Shown: in pieces, positions 1 to 8,139 of the stretch | Numbering within the stretch: position 1 is the first letter of the stretch | Layout: each line of letters begins with the position of its first letter | Assembly: GCF_014655715.1 (NCBI RefSeq) | Contig: NZ_BNBM01000002.1 | Location: 310,001-374,000 of the forward strand | Reading direction: 5' to 3' | Length of the DNA stretch: 64,000 nucleotides | DNA from: Streptomyces lanatus | Lineage (GTDB): Bacteria > Actinomycetota > Actinomycetes > Streptomycetales > Streptomycetaceae | Translations under genes and position numbers: made by a program | The notes under the pieces: model-generated | What the model saw: only the letters and a program-made list of their open reading frames with translations | Told to the model about the DNA's origin: nothing | The model's database searches: none

Positions 1-155
1 ACCGAGTGCCACCCCTTGGAGAAGTGCAGCCGCTCAAGATCCGCTCATCTGAGCGCAACCCTTATCAAGGGTGGCGAGAATCACGCTGCCACAGGCGACG
101 GAATTTCACCATGCGGACGTCCGCCGAGACGCCTCCCGGAACGGAAACCTGCCCG
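1..155. other. Gene-free left edge with small hairpins
   Basis: I see no credible gene here; it lies beyond the 3' end of the ROK gene. Short hairpins occur: GCTCA/TGAGC near 46-57 and ACCCTT/AAGGGT near 60-74. These could belong to the terminator of a gene outside the window. No U-run follows, so I do not call a terminator. Confidence 0.4.
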
Positions 156-1352
156 TCACACACCCATCCCGACCAGCCGCTCCTCCACCCGCTCGGGCGC
201 GTACAGATGCTCCACGACCAGCGCCCCGGCCCCGATCAGCCCGGCCCGCTCCCCCAGCCGCGAGGTCACGACGTCCAGATGAGCGGTGGAGCGCGGCAGC
301 GCCCGCTGGTACAGCAATTCCCGTACGCCGGTGAGGAACGGCGTCCCGGCCAGATCCCCGGCGATCATCAGCACGCCGGGGTTGAGCAGCGTCACCACGG
401 TCGCCAGTACATCCCCGACCTGCCGCCCCGCCTCCCGGGCCAGCGCCGCCGCCCCCGGATGCCCCGACGCCAGCAGGTCCCGCACATCCGAGCCGGAGGC
501 CGCAGGCACCCCCGCCTCGGCCAGCCGCCGGGCCACGGCACCACCACTGGCGACGGCGGCCAGACAGCCGTAGGAGCCACACCGGCACTGTGCGTCGGCG
601 CCCACCCGGATGTGCCCGATGTCGCCCGCGCCCCCGTCGATGCCGCGATACACCGAGCCGTCCACGACGACCCCGGCGCCGATGCCGGTCGACACCTTGA
701 CCAGCACGAAGGCCGAGCAGCGCGGGTACCCCGTGCGCTGTTCTCCGTACGCCATGAGGTTGGCGTCGTTGTCGACGAGGACCGGCACCGTCGGGGCGCC
801 CGTGTGCTCGCTGAAGGCCCTGGCCAGCCGGCCCCTTATGTCGTAGCCGTCCCAGCCCGGCATGATCGGCGGCTGGACGACCCGGCCGGTCTCACTGTCC
901 ACCGGGCCCGGCACCGCGAGCCCGATGCCGCACACCTCCTCGGCCCGCCGCCCGGCCTTCTCCAGCAGCTCGGCGAACCAGTGCCCAAGGTCGCCGAGCA
1001 CCGCCTCAGGGCCGTCCTCGACGACCAGGGTCCCGCTGTGCTCGGCGAGGATCTCGCCGGTCAGCGACAGTACGGCGGCACGTGCGTGCCGGGTCTCCAG
1101 GTCGGCGGCGAGGACGACGGCGTGGGCGTCGTCGAACTCCAGGGTGATGGCGGGCCGCCCGCCCAGCGGGGAGCCCACGGGACCGCCGGCCCCCTCGCGC
1201 AGCCAGCCGGCCCGGAAGAGCCGGTCCAGGCGCTGGCCGACGGTGGCACGGGACAGCCCGGTCGCCTGCTGAAGTGCTCCGCGTGTGACGGCCCGTCCGC
1301 TCCGCACCAGTTCGAGCAGTTCCCCGGCACTCGCCTGACCCCGTGCGCTCAT
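156..1352 (-). CDS. ROK family transcriptional repressor
   Basis: A 398-residue ROK (NagC/XylR type) regulator, expected to be a sugar-responsive DNA-binding repressor. An N-terminal winged helix (about residues 10-65, containing ALQQATGLSRATVGQRLDRL) is followed by a sugar-kinase-like domain with GLAVPGPVD, the DND motif in VLVDNDANLMAYGE, and the zinc knuckle CRCGSYGC after GHIRVG. The usual Glu after the last Cys (CxE) is Ala here (GCLAAV). I chose ATG at 1352 because AAGGGGG lies 5 nt upstream; a GTG at 1358 is possible. It is transcribed divergently from the two glycosidase genes at 1474-4808, so it is their likely regulator. The inducer is unknown. Confidence 0.93.
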   Translation of the reverse strand: MSARGQASAGELLELVRSGRAVTRGALQQATGLSRATVGQRLDRLFRAGWLREGAGGPVGSPLGGRPAITLEFDDAHAVVLAADLETRHARAAVLSLTGEILAEHSGTLVVEDGPEAVLGDLGHWFAELLEKAGRRAEEVCGIGLAVPGPVDSETGRVVQPPIMPGWDGYDIRGRLARAFSEHTGAPTVPVLVDNDANLMAYGEQRTGYPRCSAFVLVKVSTGIGAGVVVDGSVYRGIDGGAGDIGHIRVGADAQCRCGSYGCLAAVASGGAVARRLAEAGVPAASGSDVRDLLASGHPGAAALAREAGRQVGDVLATVVTLLNPGVLMIAGDLAGTPFLTGVRELLYQRALPRSTAHLDVVTSRLGERAGLIGAGALVVEHLYAPERVEERLVGMGV

Positions 1353-1473
1353 GCACACCCCCTTGTGTTTCTCAAGCTTGCATTACATATTGGGTTTTGC
1401 GTGTTAAATAGACGTAACTCTACGGTGGTCCTGACCGAACCGGTCGGCCGGACGTCTTTTCGGGGAGCCCCGA
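1353..1473. promoter_or_regulatory. Divergent ROK/glycosidase promoter region
   Basis: This 121-bp intergenic region is noticeably AT-richer than its surroundings (1370-1425) and must hold promoters for both directions. It contains the palindrome CAAGCTTG around 1373-1380 and an ACCGGT-centred near-palindrome at about 1435-1447, either of which could be a ROK operator. I cannot fix the -35/-10 boxes with confidence. Confidence 0.45.
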
Positions 1474-2874
1474 GTGGATCGCACTGCCCAACTCACCGCC
1501 CGTCCCACGGCCCGTGACATCGCATACGATCCACCGCCCGACACCCCTCACAGGAGGGCCGCCGAGGTGCTGGCGGCCAACTGGACCGGGGCGTCGACGG
1601 TCCCCTCCCGCAGCCTGTACCCGCACCAGTGGTCGTGGGACAGCGCGTTCATCGCGATCGGCCTCCGGCACATCTCACCGTTACGGGCCCAGACGGAGCT
1701 GGAGACACTGCTGGACGCCCAGTGGGGCGACGGCCGTATCCCGCACATCGTCTTCAACCCCTCGGTCCCCCTCGACGCCTATTTCCCGAGCCCCGACTTC
1801 TGGCGCTCCTCGACCGCCGGGCGCGCGGCCGGCGCCCCGCGCACCGTGCAGACCTCCGGCATCGTGCAGCCGCCGGTGCACGCGCTCGCCGTCTGGCTGG
1901 TGCACCGCGCCGACCCGGGCCTGTCCCGGGCGCGCGGCTTCCTCGCCCGGATGTACCCCCGCCTGGCCGCCTGGCACCGCTACCTCCTGCACCGCCGCGA
2001 CCTCGGCGGCGCCGGCCTCGCCTCCGTCGTGCACCCCTGGGAACAGGGTATGGACAACAGCCCCTGCTGGGACGCCCCGCTGTCCCGCGTCACACCGGCC
2101 CCGTCCCGTTCCTTCCGCCGCGCCGACCTCGCGCACGGCGCACCCGAGGACCGGCCGACGGATCTGGACTACGGGCGGTATGTGCGGCTCGCGACGGACT
2201 ACCGGGAAGGCGGATATACGGACGGTCTCGGAGAGTTCGCCGTCGAGGACCCGGCGTTCAACGCGCTGCTCATCGCCTCCGAGCACGCGCTGGCAGGCAT
2301 CGCGACGGAACTGGGCGCGACGGGCACCGCCCGGCACGCCCGAGCCGAACGCCTCACGACGGCCCTGATCGACCGTATGTGGGACCCGGCGAGCGGGATG
2401 TTCCTCTGCCACGACGTGCGCACGGGTGAACTCATCCCTGAGCGCAGTGTCGCGGGCCTGGTCCCCCTCCTCCTGCCGACCCTCCCCCGCGCCCTCGTCA
2501 CCGCCCTGGTCCGCACGGCCCACGGCCCGCACTTCGGCCTCGGCACCACGACCCGCCTCGCCCCGTCGTACGACCTCCTGGGCGAGGCCTTCGACCCGCA
2601 CCGCTACTGGCGGGGCCCGGCCTGGTTCAACACCGGCTGGCTGCTGGAGCGCGGCCTGCGCACCCACGGCGAGCGGGACCGGGCCGACGCGCTGCGCGAG
2701 GCGATGCTCGATCTCGCCGTCACCTCCGACTTCGCCGAGTACGTCGACCCGTACACCGGCGAGGCCTGCGGCACCACCGGCTTCGGCTGGACCGCCGCGC
2801 TCACGCTCGACCTGCTGCACGACTCCGAGGACCCGAAAGGCCTCAAGGACCCCAAGGGAGGGAACCGGGGATGA
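1474..2874 (+). CDS. GH63/MGH1-type glycoside hydrolase
   Basis: A 466-residue (alpha/alpha)6-barrel glycosidase of the GH63 / MGH1 type, the group that includes glucosylglycerate and mannosylglycerate hydrolases. Family signatures: LYPHQWSWDSAFIAIGLRH near residue 50, DGRIPHIVFN, the acid-catalyst region EQGMDNSPCWD near 190, and RGPAWFNTGWLLERGL near 385. It has no signal peptide, so it acts in the cytoplasm on an imported or endogenous glucoside. The GTG start has GGGGAG 6 nt upstream. Codon 70 is TTA (1681-1683), so translation may depend on the bldA tRNA. The stop overlaps the start of the next gene (ATGA), indicating coupling. The exact substrate cannot be read from the sequence. Confidence 0.85.
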   Translation: MDRTAQLTARPTARDIAYDPPPDTPHRRAAEVLAANWTGASTVPSRSLYPHQWSWDSAFIAIGLRHISPLRAQTELETLLDAQWGDGRIPHIVFNPSVPLDAYFPSPDFWRSSTAGRAAGAPRTVQTSGIVQPPVHALAVWLVHRADPGLSRARGFLARMYPRLAAWHRYLLHRRDLGGAGLASVVHPWEQGMDNSPCWDAPLSRVTPAPSRSFRRADLAHGAPEDRPTDLDYGRYVRLATDYREGGYTDGLGEFAVEDPAFNALLIASEHALAGIATELGATGTARHARAERLTTALIDRMWDPASGMFLCHDVRTGELIPERSVAGLVPLLLPTLPRALVTALVRTAHGPHFGLGTTTRLAPSYDLLGEAFDPHRYWRGPAWFNTGWLLERGLRTHGERDRADALREAMLDLAVTSDFAEYVDPYTGEACGTTGFGWTAALTLDLLHDSEDPKGLKDPKGGNRG

Positions 2875-4808
2875 CGGACCGTCACCATCTGCTCGTGTAC
2901 GGGGGGACGTTCGCCGCCGTGGGAGACGGCGGGGACATCAGCGGCGTACGGGCCGCGGGTTCCCCGGAAGGATTGTTCGTACGGGACGCCAGGCATCTGA
3001 GCCGCTGGCAGCTCACCGTGGACGGGGCGGTGCCCGAGACGCTGTCCCCCGTGGCCGACGGGGACACGGCGCGCTGTGTGCTGGTCCCGCGCGGCGGACG
3101 CGACGAGCCCGCGGCGTACACGCTCTTCCGTGAACAGGTCGTGGGGGACAGCTCGTTCATCGATCTGATCCGTGTCACCAGCAACCGTCCGGTGCCGACG
3201 TCGATCCGTCTCGCGCTCACCGTGGACGCCGACTTCACCGACCAGTTCGAGCTGCGCTCGGACCACCGGACGTACGCCAAGACCGGCGCCACCCGCTCCC
3301 GCCAAGTCCTCGACCACGGACTGGAGTTCGTCTACCAGCGGGGTGAGTGGCGCTCGGTGACGACGGTGACGGCCGACCCCGCGCCCGACACCGTGGAGGA
3401 GACGGGCACCGGCGCCCGCCGCCTCGTCTGGACCCTCGACCTGGACCCCCACAGCACGGCGGAGCTGACCCTGAGGGTCATGGCCCGCCCGCACGGCGAC
3501 AAACGGGCGCTGCGCGTCCCCCGCTCCCCCGCGGCCCTCTCCTCCCAACTCCTTTCCCTGGAGGGCGAGTTCGTAGAGGGGGTGGCCTTCCCGACGGGCT
3601 GGCCCGAGCTGGCGGCGGCCTGTGCGCGCGGTCTTGCCGACCTGGCCACGCTCCAGGTCTCGGCGAAGGGCCCCGACGACGAGGACCTGCGCGTCCCGGC
3701 GGCGGGCGCGCCCTGGTTCCTGACCCTGCTGGGCCGGGACGCGCTCCTCACCTCCCTCTTCGCCCTGCCCTACCGCCCCCGGCTGGCCGCCGCCACCCTG
3801 CCCGCGCTGGCCGCGACGCAGGCGACGGAGCGGGGGGCCGACGGGGTCTCGCAGCCCGGCAAGATCGTGCACGAGGTACGGCACGGTGAGCTGGCGCACT
3901 TCGGGCAGGTGCCGTACGGGCGTTACTACGGCTCGGTGGACGCGACGCCGCTGTTCCTGATCCTCCTCGGCGCCTACGTGGAACAGACCGCGGACGCGGA
4001 GCTGGCCCGCCGCCTCGAACCCCACGCGCGGGCGGCGATCGGCTGGATGCTGGACCACGGCGGCCTCACCACCCGTGGCTACCTCGTCTACCGCGCCGAC
4101 CAGGGCGGCCTCGCCAACCAGAACTGGAAGGACTCCCCCGGCGCGGTCTGCTTCGCCGACGGGACGCGGGCGAGCGGGCCGGTGATGGCGGCGGGGGCGC
4201 AGGGTTACGCCTATGACGCCCTGCGCCGCACGGCGTGGCTGGCGCGGACGGTATGGCAGGACGAGACGTACGCGGCGCTGCTGGAGCAGGCGGCGGCCGA
4301 TCTGCGCGACCGCTTCCAACGGGACTTCTGGATGCCGGAGCACTCCTTCCCGGCGCTGGCGCTGGACGGCGCGGGCCGGCAGGTCGACGCGCTGGCCTCG
4401 GACGCGGGGCATCTGCTCTGGTCCGGGCTGCTGGACAAGGAGTACGGCGAGCTGGTGGGCCGGCGGCTGCTGGAACCGGACTTCTTCTCGGGCTGGGGCG
4501 TACGCACGCTCGCCTCCGGCCAGTCCGCCTACCACCCCCTCTCCTACCACCGGGGCTCGGTCTGGCCCCACGACAACGCACTGATCACCCTGGGCCTGGC
4601 CCGCTACGGCCTCCACGACGAGGCCCGCGAGGTGGCTCACGCCCTGGTCGACGCGGCGACGACCTCCGGTCATCGGCTACCGGAGGTACTGGCGGGGTAC
4701 GGCCGCGACACCCACGCGGAGCCGGTGCCGTACCCACACGCGTGCGAGCGCGAGTCCCGCGCGGCGGCTACGCCGTTGGCGCTGCTGACGGCGGTAGGTG
4801 GGGCGTAG
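2871..4808 (+). CDS. Glycogen-debranching-type amylo-alpha-1,6-glucosidase
   Basis: A 645-residue cytoplasmic protein with the two-part architecture of bacterial glycogen-debranching-like enzymes. The N-terminal beta-rich domain (about 1-200, starting LLVYGGTFAAVGDGGDISG) and the C-terminal six-hairpin glycosidase domain are both complete. The C-terminal part shows PWFLTLLGRDALLTS near 280, YGSVDATPLFLILL near 355 and YHRGSVWPHDNALITLGLAR near 560. It probably removes alpha-linked glucose from branched or short oligosaccharides. It overlaps the GH63-type gene by 4 bp, so both are made from one transcript, presumably under the divergent ROK regulator. The pairing suggests sequential attack on one glucoside, which is inference. 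Confidence 0.85.
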   Translation: MTDRHHLLVYGGTFAAVGDGGDISGVRAAGSPEGLFVRDARHLSRWQLTVDGAVPETLSPVADGDTARCVLVPRGGRDEPAAYTLFREQVVGDSSFIDLIRVTSNRPVPTSIRLALTVDADFTDQFELRSDHRTYAKTGATRSRQVLDHGLEFVYQRGEWRSVTTVTADPAPDTVEETGTGARRLVWTLDLDPHSTAELTLRVMARPHGDKRALRVPRSPAALSSQLLSLEGEFVEGVAFPTGWPELAAACARGLADLATLQVSAKGPDDEDLRVPAAGAPWFLTLLGRDALLTSLFALPYRPRLAAATLPALAATQATERGADGVSQPGKIVHEVRHGELAHFGQVPYGRYYGSVDATPLFLILLGAYVEQTADAELARRLEPHARAAIGWMLDHGGLTTRGYLVYRADQGGLANQNWKDSPGAVCFADGTRASGPVMAAGAQGYAYDALRRTAWLARTVWQDETYAALLEQAAADLRDRFQRDFWMPEHSFPALALDGAGRQVDALASDAGHLLWSGLLDKEYGELVGRRLLEPDFFSGWGVRTLASGQSAYHPLSYHRGSVWPHDNALITLGLARYGLHDEAREVAHALVDAATTSGHRLPEVLAGYGRDTHAEPVPYPHACERESRAAATPLALLTAVGGA

Positions 4809-4812
4809 CGCA

Positions 4813-4924
4813 CGGCCTCGGCTTCGCCTTCGGCCGATCCGTGTTCCCACCCGCACCGCCCGTGCGGCTCTCGTCGTCGGGTGCGGGTGGCCCCGGTGGG
4901 GCGGATTCGCCGTCGACGAGTGCG
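4813..4924 (+). repeat. Left arm of 110-bp inverted duplication
   Basis: This intergenic segment is an inverted copy of 5170-5279: 98 of 110 aligned positions are identical with one 2-nt gap (hand alignment). It begins 4 bp after the stop codon of the debranching gene. It also carries an internal inverted repeat (CCACCCGCAC against GTGCGGGTGG). Confidence 0.85.
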
Positions 4925-5092
4925 CCCCTGACCCTGTTGGCCTGGCGTTTGCCGGGTGTTTGCGCAGTGCTGGGGTGGAGTGGGTGAACAAAGGCCGAGG
5001 TGGGACCGTACGAGGGAATGGCGGGTCTTCAGCCTCCCCAGCGTGGCCCGCCACACCACTTCAGCAGGGGCCTCGCACGGAAGGACCTTCGG

Positions 5093-6931
5093 GTGCCTGT
5101 CTTCACGCGCTTTCGTCAATTGCCGGGCAGAGACGGCGACTTGCCCATAGAGACAGCACCCGAGGAGCCCGCAGCCGCCGACGGCGAATCCGCCCCACAG
5201 GGGCCACCCGCACCTGACGACGAGAGTGAAACGGGTGGTGCGGGTGGGAACAAACCGGCCGAAGGCGAAGCCGAGGCCGAAGTCGAAGTCGAAGGCGGAC
5301 GGAAGAGACACCCCTACCTCCCCTGGACCCTCACCCTCCTCTCCGCCGCCGTCATCCACATCTGCCTCCAAATGCCGAACACCCTCGGCAACCTCAAACC
5401 CACGGAGTTCATCCGCCTCCCCGCAGAGGCGATCATCGGCGCCGCGGTCCTCCTCAGCCTCCCCCGCCGCCCCCGCGTCATCATCGCGGCCACAGCAGGC
5501 GCAGCCCTCGGCGCCCTCACCACCCTCAACTTCCTCGACATCGGCTTCAACGAATACCTGGGCCGCCACTTCAACATCGTCCTGGACTGGGAACTCCTGG
5601 ACGACGCCCAGTCGTACATGAAGGACTCGATGGGCGGCACCACCACCGTGCTGCTCACCATCGGCCTCATCCTCCTCGCCGTACTCCTGATGGTCGTCGT
5701 CGCCCTGGCCACCGTCCGCGTCGCGAACATCCTGGCCCGGCACAAGGCGGACGCGTCGAGGGGCGCCCTGATCGCCGGCACGGTCTGGATCACCTGCACG
5801 GCGTTCGGCCTCCAGATCGCCGGCGTGCCGCTCGCCGCCGACCACACCGCAGGCATCATCAAGGTCCACGCACACCGAGCGGTGGACACCCTCCGGGACG
5901 AGGCGCAGTTCGCGAAGGACGCGAGGGCCGACACCTTCGGCAGCACCCCGCCCGCCCAACTCGTCCCCGACCTGCGCGGCAAGGACGTCATCTTCACGTT
6001 CATCGAGAGTTACGGCCGTACCGCGATCGAGGACCCGGACATCGCCCCCGGCGTCACCCGCACCCTCGACACGAGCACCGCGGCCCTCGCGAAGGCCGGT
6101 TTCCGCGCGAAGAGCGGCTGGCTGACGTCGGCGACGTTCGGCGGCAACAGCTGGCTCGGCCACTCCACGACCCTCTCCGGCCTCTGGATCGACAACCAGC
6201 AGCGCTATCGCACGGTGATGGCGAGCGATCACCTGAGCCTGACCAAGGCCTTCCAGAAGACCGGCGACTGGGACACGGTCGGTGTGATGCCGGGCGTGCA
6301 GAAGAGCTGGCCCGAGCAGAAGTACTACGGCCTGGACAAGCTCTACAACGCCTTCCAACTCGGCTACAAGGGCCCGAAGTTCAGCTGGTCGACCATGCCC
6401 GACCAGTACGCCCTCGAAGCCTTCCAGCGCCAGGTCCACGGCAAGAAGCGCGACAAGCCCCTGATGTCGGAGATCATCCTGACCTCCAGCCACCAGCCCT
6501 GGGCACCGATCCCGAAGATGGTCGACTGGGACGATCTGGGCGACGGCTCCCTCTTCAAGGCCATCCAGCAATCAGGCACCAAGCCGGCCGACATCATCTC
6601 CGACTCCGACCGCTCCAAGCAGGAGTACGGCAAGTCGATCTCGTACTCCGTCACCAGCCTCACGCAGTGGCTGGAGCGCTACGGCACCGACGACACGGTT
6701 CTGGTCTTCCTGGGCGACCATCAACCCATGTCCCGCGTCAGCGGCACCAAGGCGAGCCGGGACGTGCCGATCTCGATCGTCGCCAAGGACCCGAAGATGC
6801 TGGACAAGATCGCCGACTGGAACTGGACGGACGGCCTCCAGCCGGCCTCCAAGGCCCCGGTCTGGAAGATGAGCAGCTTCCGGGACCGCTTCCTGACGGC
6901 GTACGGCTCCACCCCGAGCGGGAAGAAGTAG
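5093..6931 (+). CDS. Membrane-anchored sulfatase / LTA-synthase-like protein
   Basis: A 612-residue integral membrane protein of the alkaline-phosphatase/sulfatase superfamily. An acidic low-complexity cytoplasmic stretch (to about residue 65) precedes four hydrophobic segments (about 70-260) and a large extracytoplasmic catalytic domain. Metal-site motifs are DVIFTFIESYGR near 300 and LVFLGDHQP near 545; GGNSWLGHST near 345 would hold the nucleophile. It likely transfers or cleaves a phosphate or sulfate ester on a cell-envelope polymer. I chose GTG at 5093 because GGAAGGA lies 7 nt upstream; the open frame extends further 5' without a ribosome site. The variable acidic segment is coded by the right arm of the inverted duplication. 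One base separates its stop from the convergent dus gene. Confidence 0.82.
   Translation: MPVFTRFRQLPGRDGDLPIETAPEEPAAADGESAPQGPPAPDDESETGGAGGNKPAEGEAEAEVEVEGGRKRHPYLPWTLTLLSAAVIHICLQMPNTLGNLKPTEFIRLPAEAIIGAAVLLSLPRRPRVIIAATAGAALGALTTLNFLDIGFNEYLGRHFNIVLDWELLDDAQSYMKDSMGGTTTVLLTIGLILLAVLLMVVVALATVRVANILARHKADASRGALIAGTVWITCTAFGLQIAGVPLAADHTAGIIKVHAHRAVDTLRDEAQFAKDARADTFGSTPPAQLVPDLRGKDVIFTFIESYGRTAIEDPDIAPGVTRTLDTSTAALAKAGFRAKSGWLTSATFGGNSWLGHSTTLSGLWIDNQQRYRTVMASDHLSLTKAFQKTGDWDTVGVMPGVQKSWPEQKYYGLDKLYNAFQLGYKGPKFSWSTMPDQYALEAFQRQVHGKKRDKPLMSEIILTSSHQPWAPIPKMVDWDDLGDGSLFKAIQQSGTKPADIISDSDRSKQEYGKSISYSVTSLTQWLERYGTDDTVLVFLGDHQPMSRVSGTKASRDVPISIVAKDPKMLDKIADWNWTDGLQPASKAPVWKMSSFRDRFLTAYGSTPSGKK
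5170..5279 (-). repeat. Right arm of 110-bp inverted duplication
   Basis: Inverted copy of 4813-4924 at about 89 percent identity. It lies inside the sulfatase-like gene and codes for its acidic N-terminal linker. The arms are separated by 245 bp holding the start codon, so a transcript crossing both could fold into a very long stem. Confidence 0.85.
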
Positions 6932-6932
6932 C

Positions 6933-8075
6933 TCAGCCGCCGGAGGTGTCCAGCTCCGCGTCCTCGCCCACGCCCGCGCAGTCGTACGGGTCCTTCAGCC
7001 ACCCGTCCGGCAACACCACCCGGTTGTTGCCGGACGTACGGCCACGGGGACCGTCAGCGCCCGTCGGCCACGGCTGATCCAGGTCCAACTCGTCCAGGCC
7101 GCCCCGGAGTTCGGCCAGCGAGGACGTGATGGCGAGCCGCTTGCGCATCTCCGAGCCGACCGCGAAGCCCTTGAGGTACCAGGCGACGTGCTTGCGGAAG
7201 TCGATGACGCCCCGCGCCTCGTCACCGATCCACTCCCCGAGCAGCGTGGCGTGCCGCACCATGACGTCGGCGACCTCTCGGAGCGCGGGCCGTGCGATGT
7301 CGGCGTCCCGCCCCTCGAACGCGGCCACCAGGTCCGAGAACAGCCAAGGCCGCCCCAGGCACCCGCGCCCGACCACGACCCCGTCGCACCCGGTCTCCCG
7401 CACCATCCGCACCGCGTCCTCGGCCGACCAGATGTCGCCGTTGCCGAGCACGGGAATCTCCGGCACATGCTCCTTCAGCCGGGCGATGGCGTCCCAGTCG
7501 GCGGTGCCGCCGTAGTGCTGAGCGGCGGTACGGCCGTGCAGCGCGATGGCCGTGACGCCCTCCTCGACGGCGATCCGCCCGGCGTCCAGGTACGTGATGT
7601 GGTCGTCGTCGATGCCCTTGCGCATCTTCATCGTGACCGGCAGATCGCCCGCCCCACTGACCGCCTCCCGCAGGATCGCCCGCAGCAGGTTCCGCTTGAA
7701 CGGCAGCGCCGAGCCGCCGCCCTTGCGGGTCACCTTCGGCACCGGGCACCCGAAGTTCAGGTCGATGTGATCGGCGAGGCCTTCCTCCGCGATCATGCGG
7801 ACGGCTTTCCCGACCGTGGCCGGGTCGACGCCGTACAGCTGGATCGAGCGCGGCTTCTCGCTCTCGTCGAAGTGGATCAGCTGCATGGTCTTCTCGTTGC
7901 GCTCGACCAGCGCCCGGGTCGTGATCATCTCGCTGACGAACAGCCCCTTGCCGCCGCTGAACTCCCTGCACAGGGTGCGGAAGGGCGCGTTCGTGATCCC
8001 GGCCATGGGGGCCAGGACGACGGGCGGCTGGACGGTGTGCGGGCCGATCGGCAGGGGCGGGGCGGTCGTGGGCAT
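6933..8075 (-). CDS. dusB: tRNA-dihydrouridine synthase DusB
   Basis: An FMN-dependent TIM-barrel enzyme of 380 residues that reduces specific uridines in tRNA D-loops to dihydrouridine using NADPH. Characteristic segments in order: VVLAPMAGITNAPFRTLCRE near the start, DLNFGCPVPKVTRKGGGSAL with the catalytic Cys, MKMRKGIDDDH, IALHGRTAAQHYGG, LGNGDIWS and VVVGRGCLGRPWLFSD. ATG at 8075 gives the conserved N-terminus; the frame is open further upstream but that part has no family resemblance. It is divergent from the MFS gene at 8140 and convergent with the sulfatase-like gene. This is a housekeeping gene. Confidence 0.95.
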   Translation of the reverse strand: MPTTAPPLPIGPHTVQPPVVLAPMAGITNAPFRTLCREFSGGKGLFVSEMITTRALVERNEKTMQLIHFDESEKPRSIQLYGVDPATVGKAVRMIAEEGLADHIDLNFGCPVPKVTRKGGGSALPFKRNLLRAILREAVSGAGDLPVTMKMRKGIDDDHITYLDAGRIAVEEGVTAIALHGRTAAQHYGGTADWDAIARLKEHVPEIPVLGNGDIWSAEDAVRMVRETGCDGVVVGRGCLGRPWLFSDLVAAFEGRDADIARPALREVADVMVRHATLLGEWIGDEARGVIDFRKHVAWYLKGFAVGSEMRKRLAITSSLAELRGGLDELDLDQPWPTGADGPRGRTSGNNRVVLPDGWLKDPYDCAGVGEDAELDTSGG

Positions 8076-8139
8076 CCACCCATTCTCACGTACCGGACGG
8101 GGTGCGGCTAAATTCATTAGTTAGGCGTACTATTCAAGA

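Noticed and set aside
46..110. S-box (SAM) riboswitch-like text with TTATCAAGGGTGGCGAGA
   Set aside because: The rest of the aptamer core is missing and the gene downstream on that strand is 1.4 kb away; likely chance or 3'-end hairpins.
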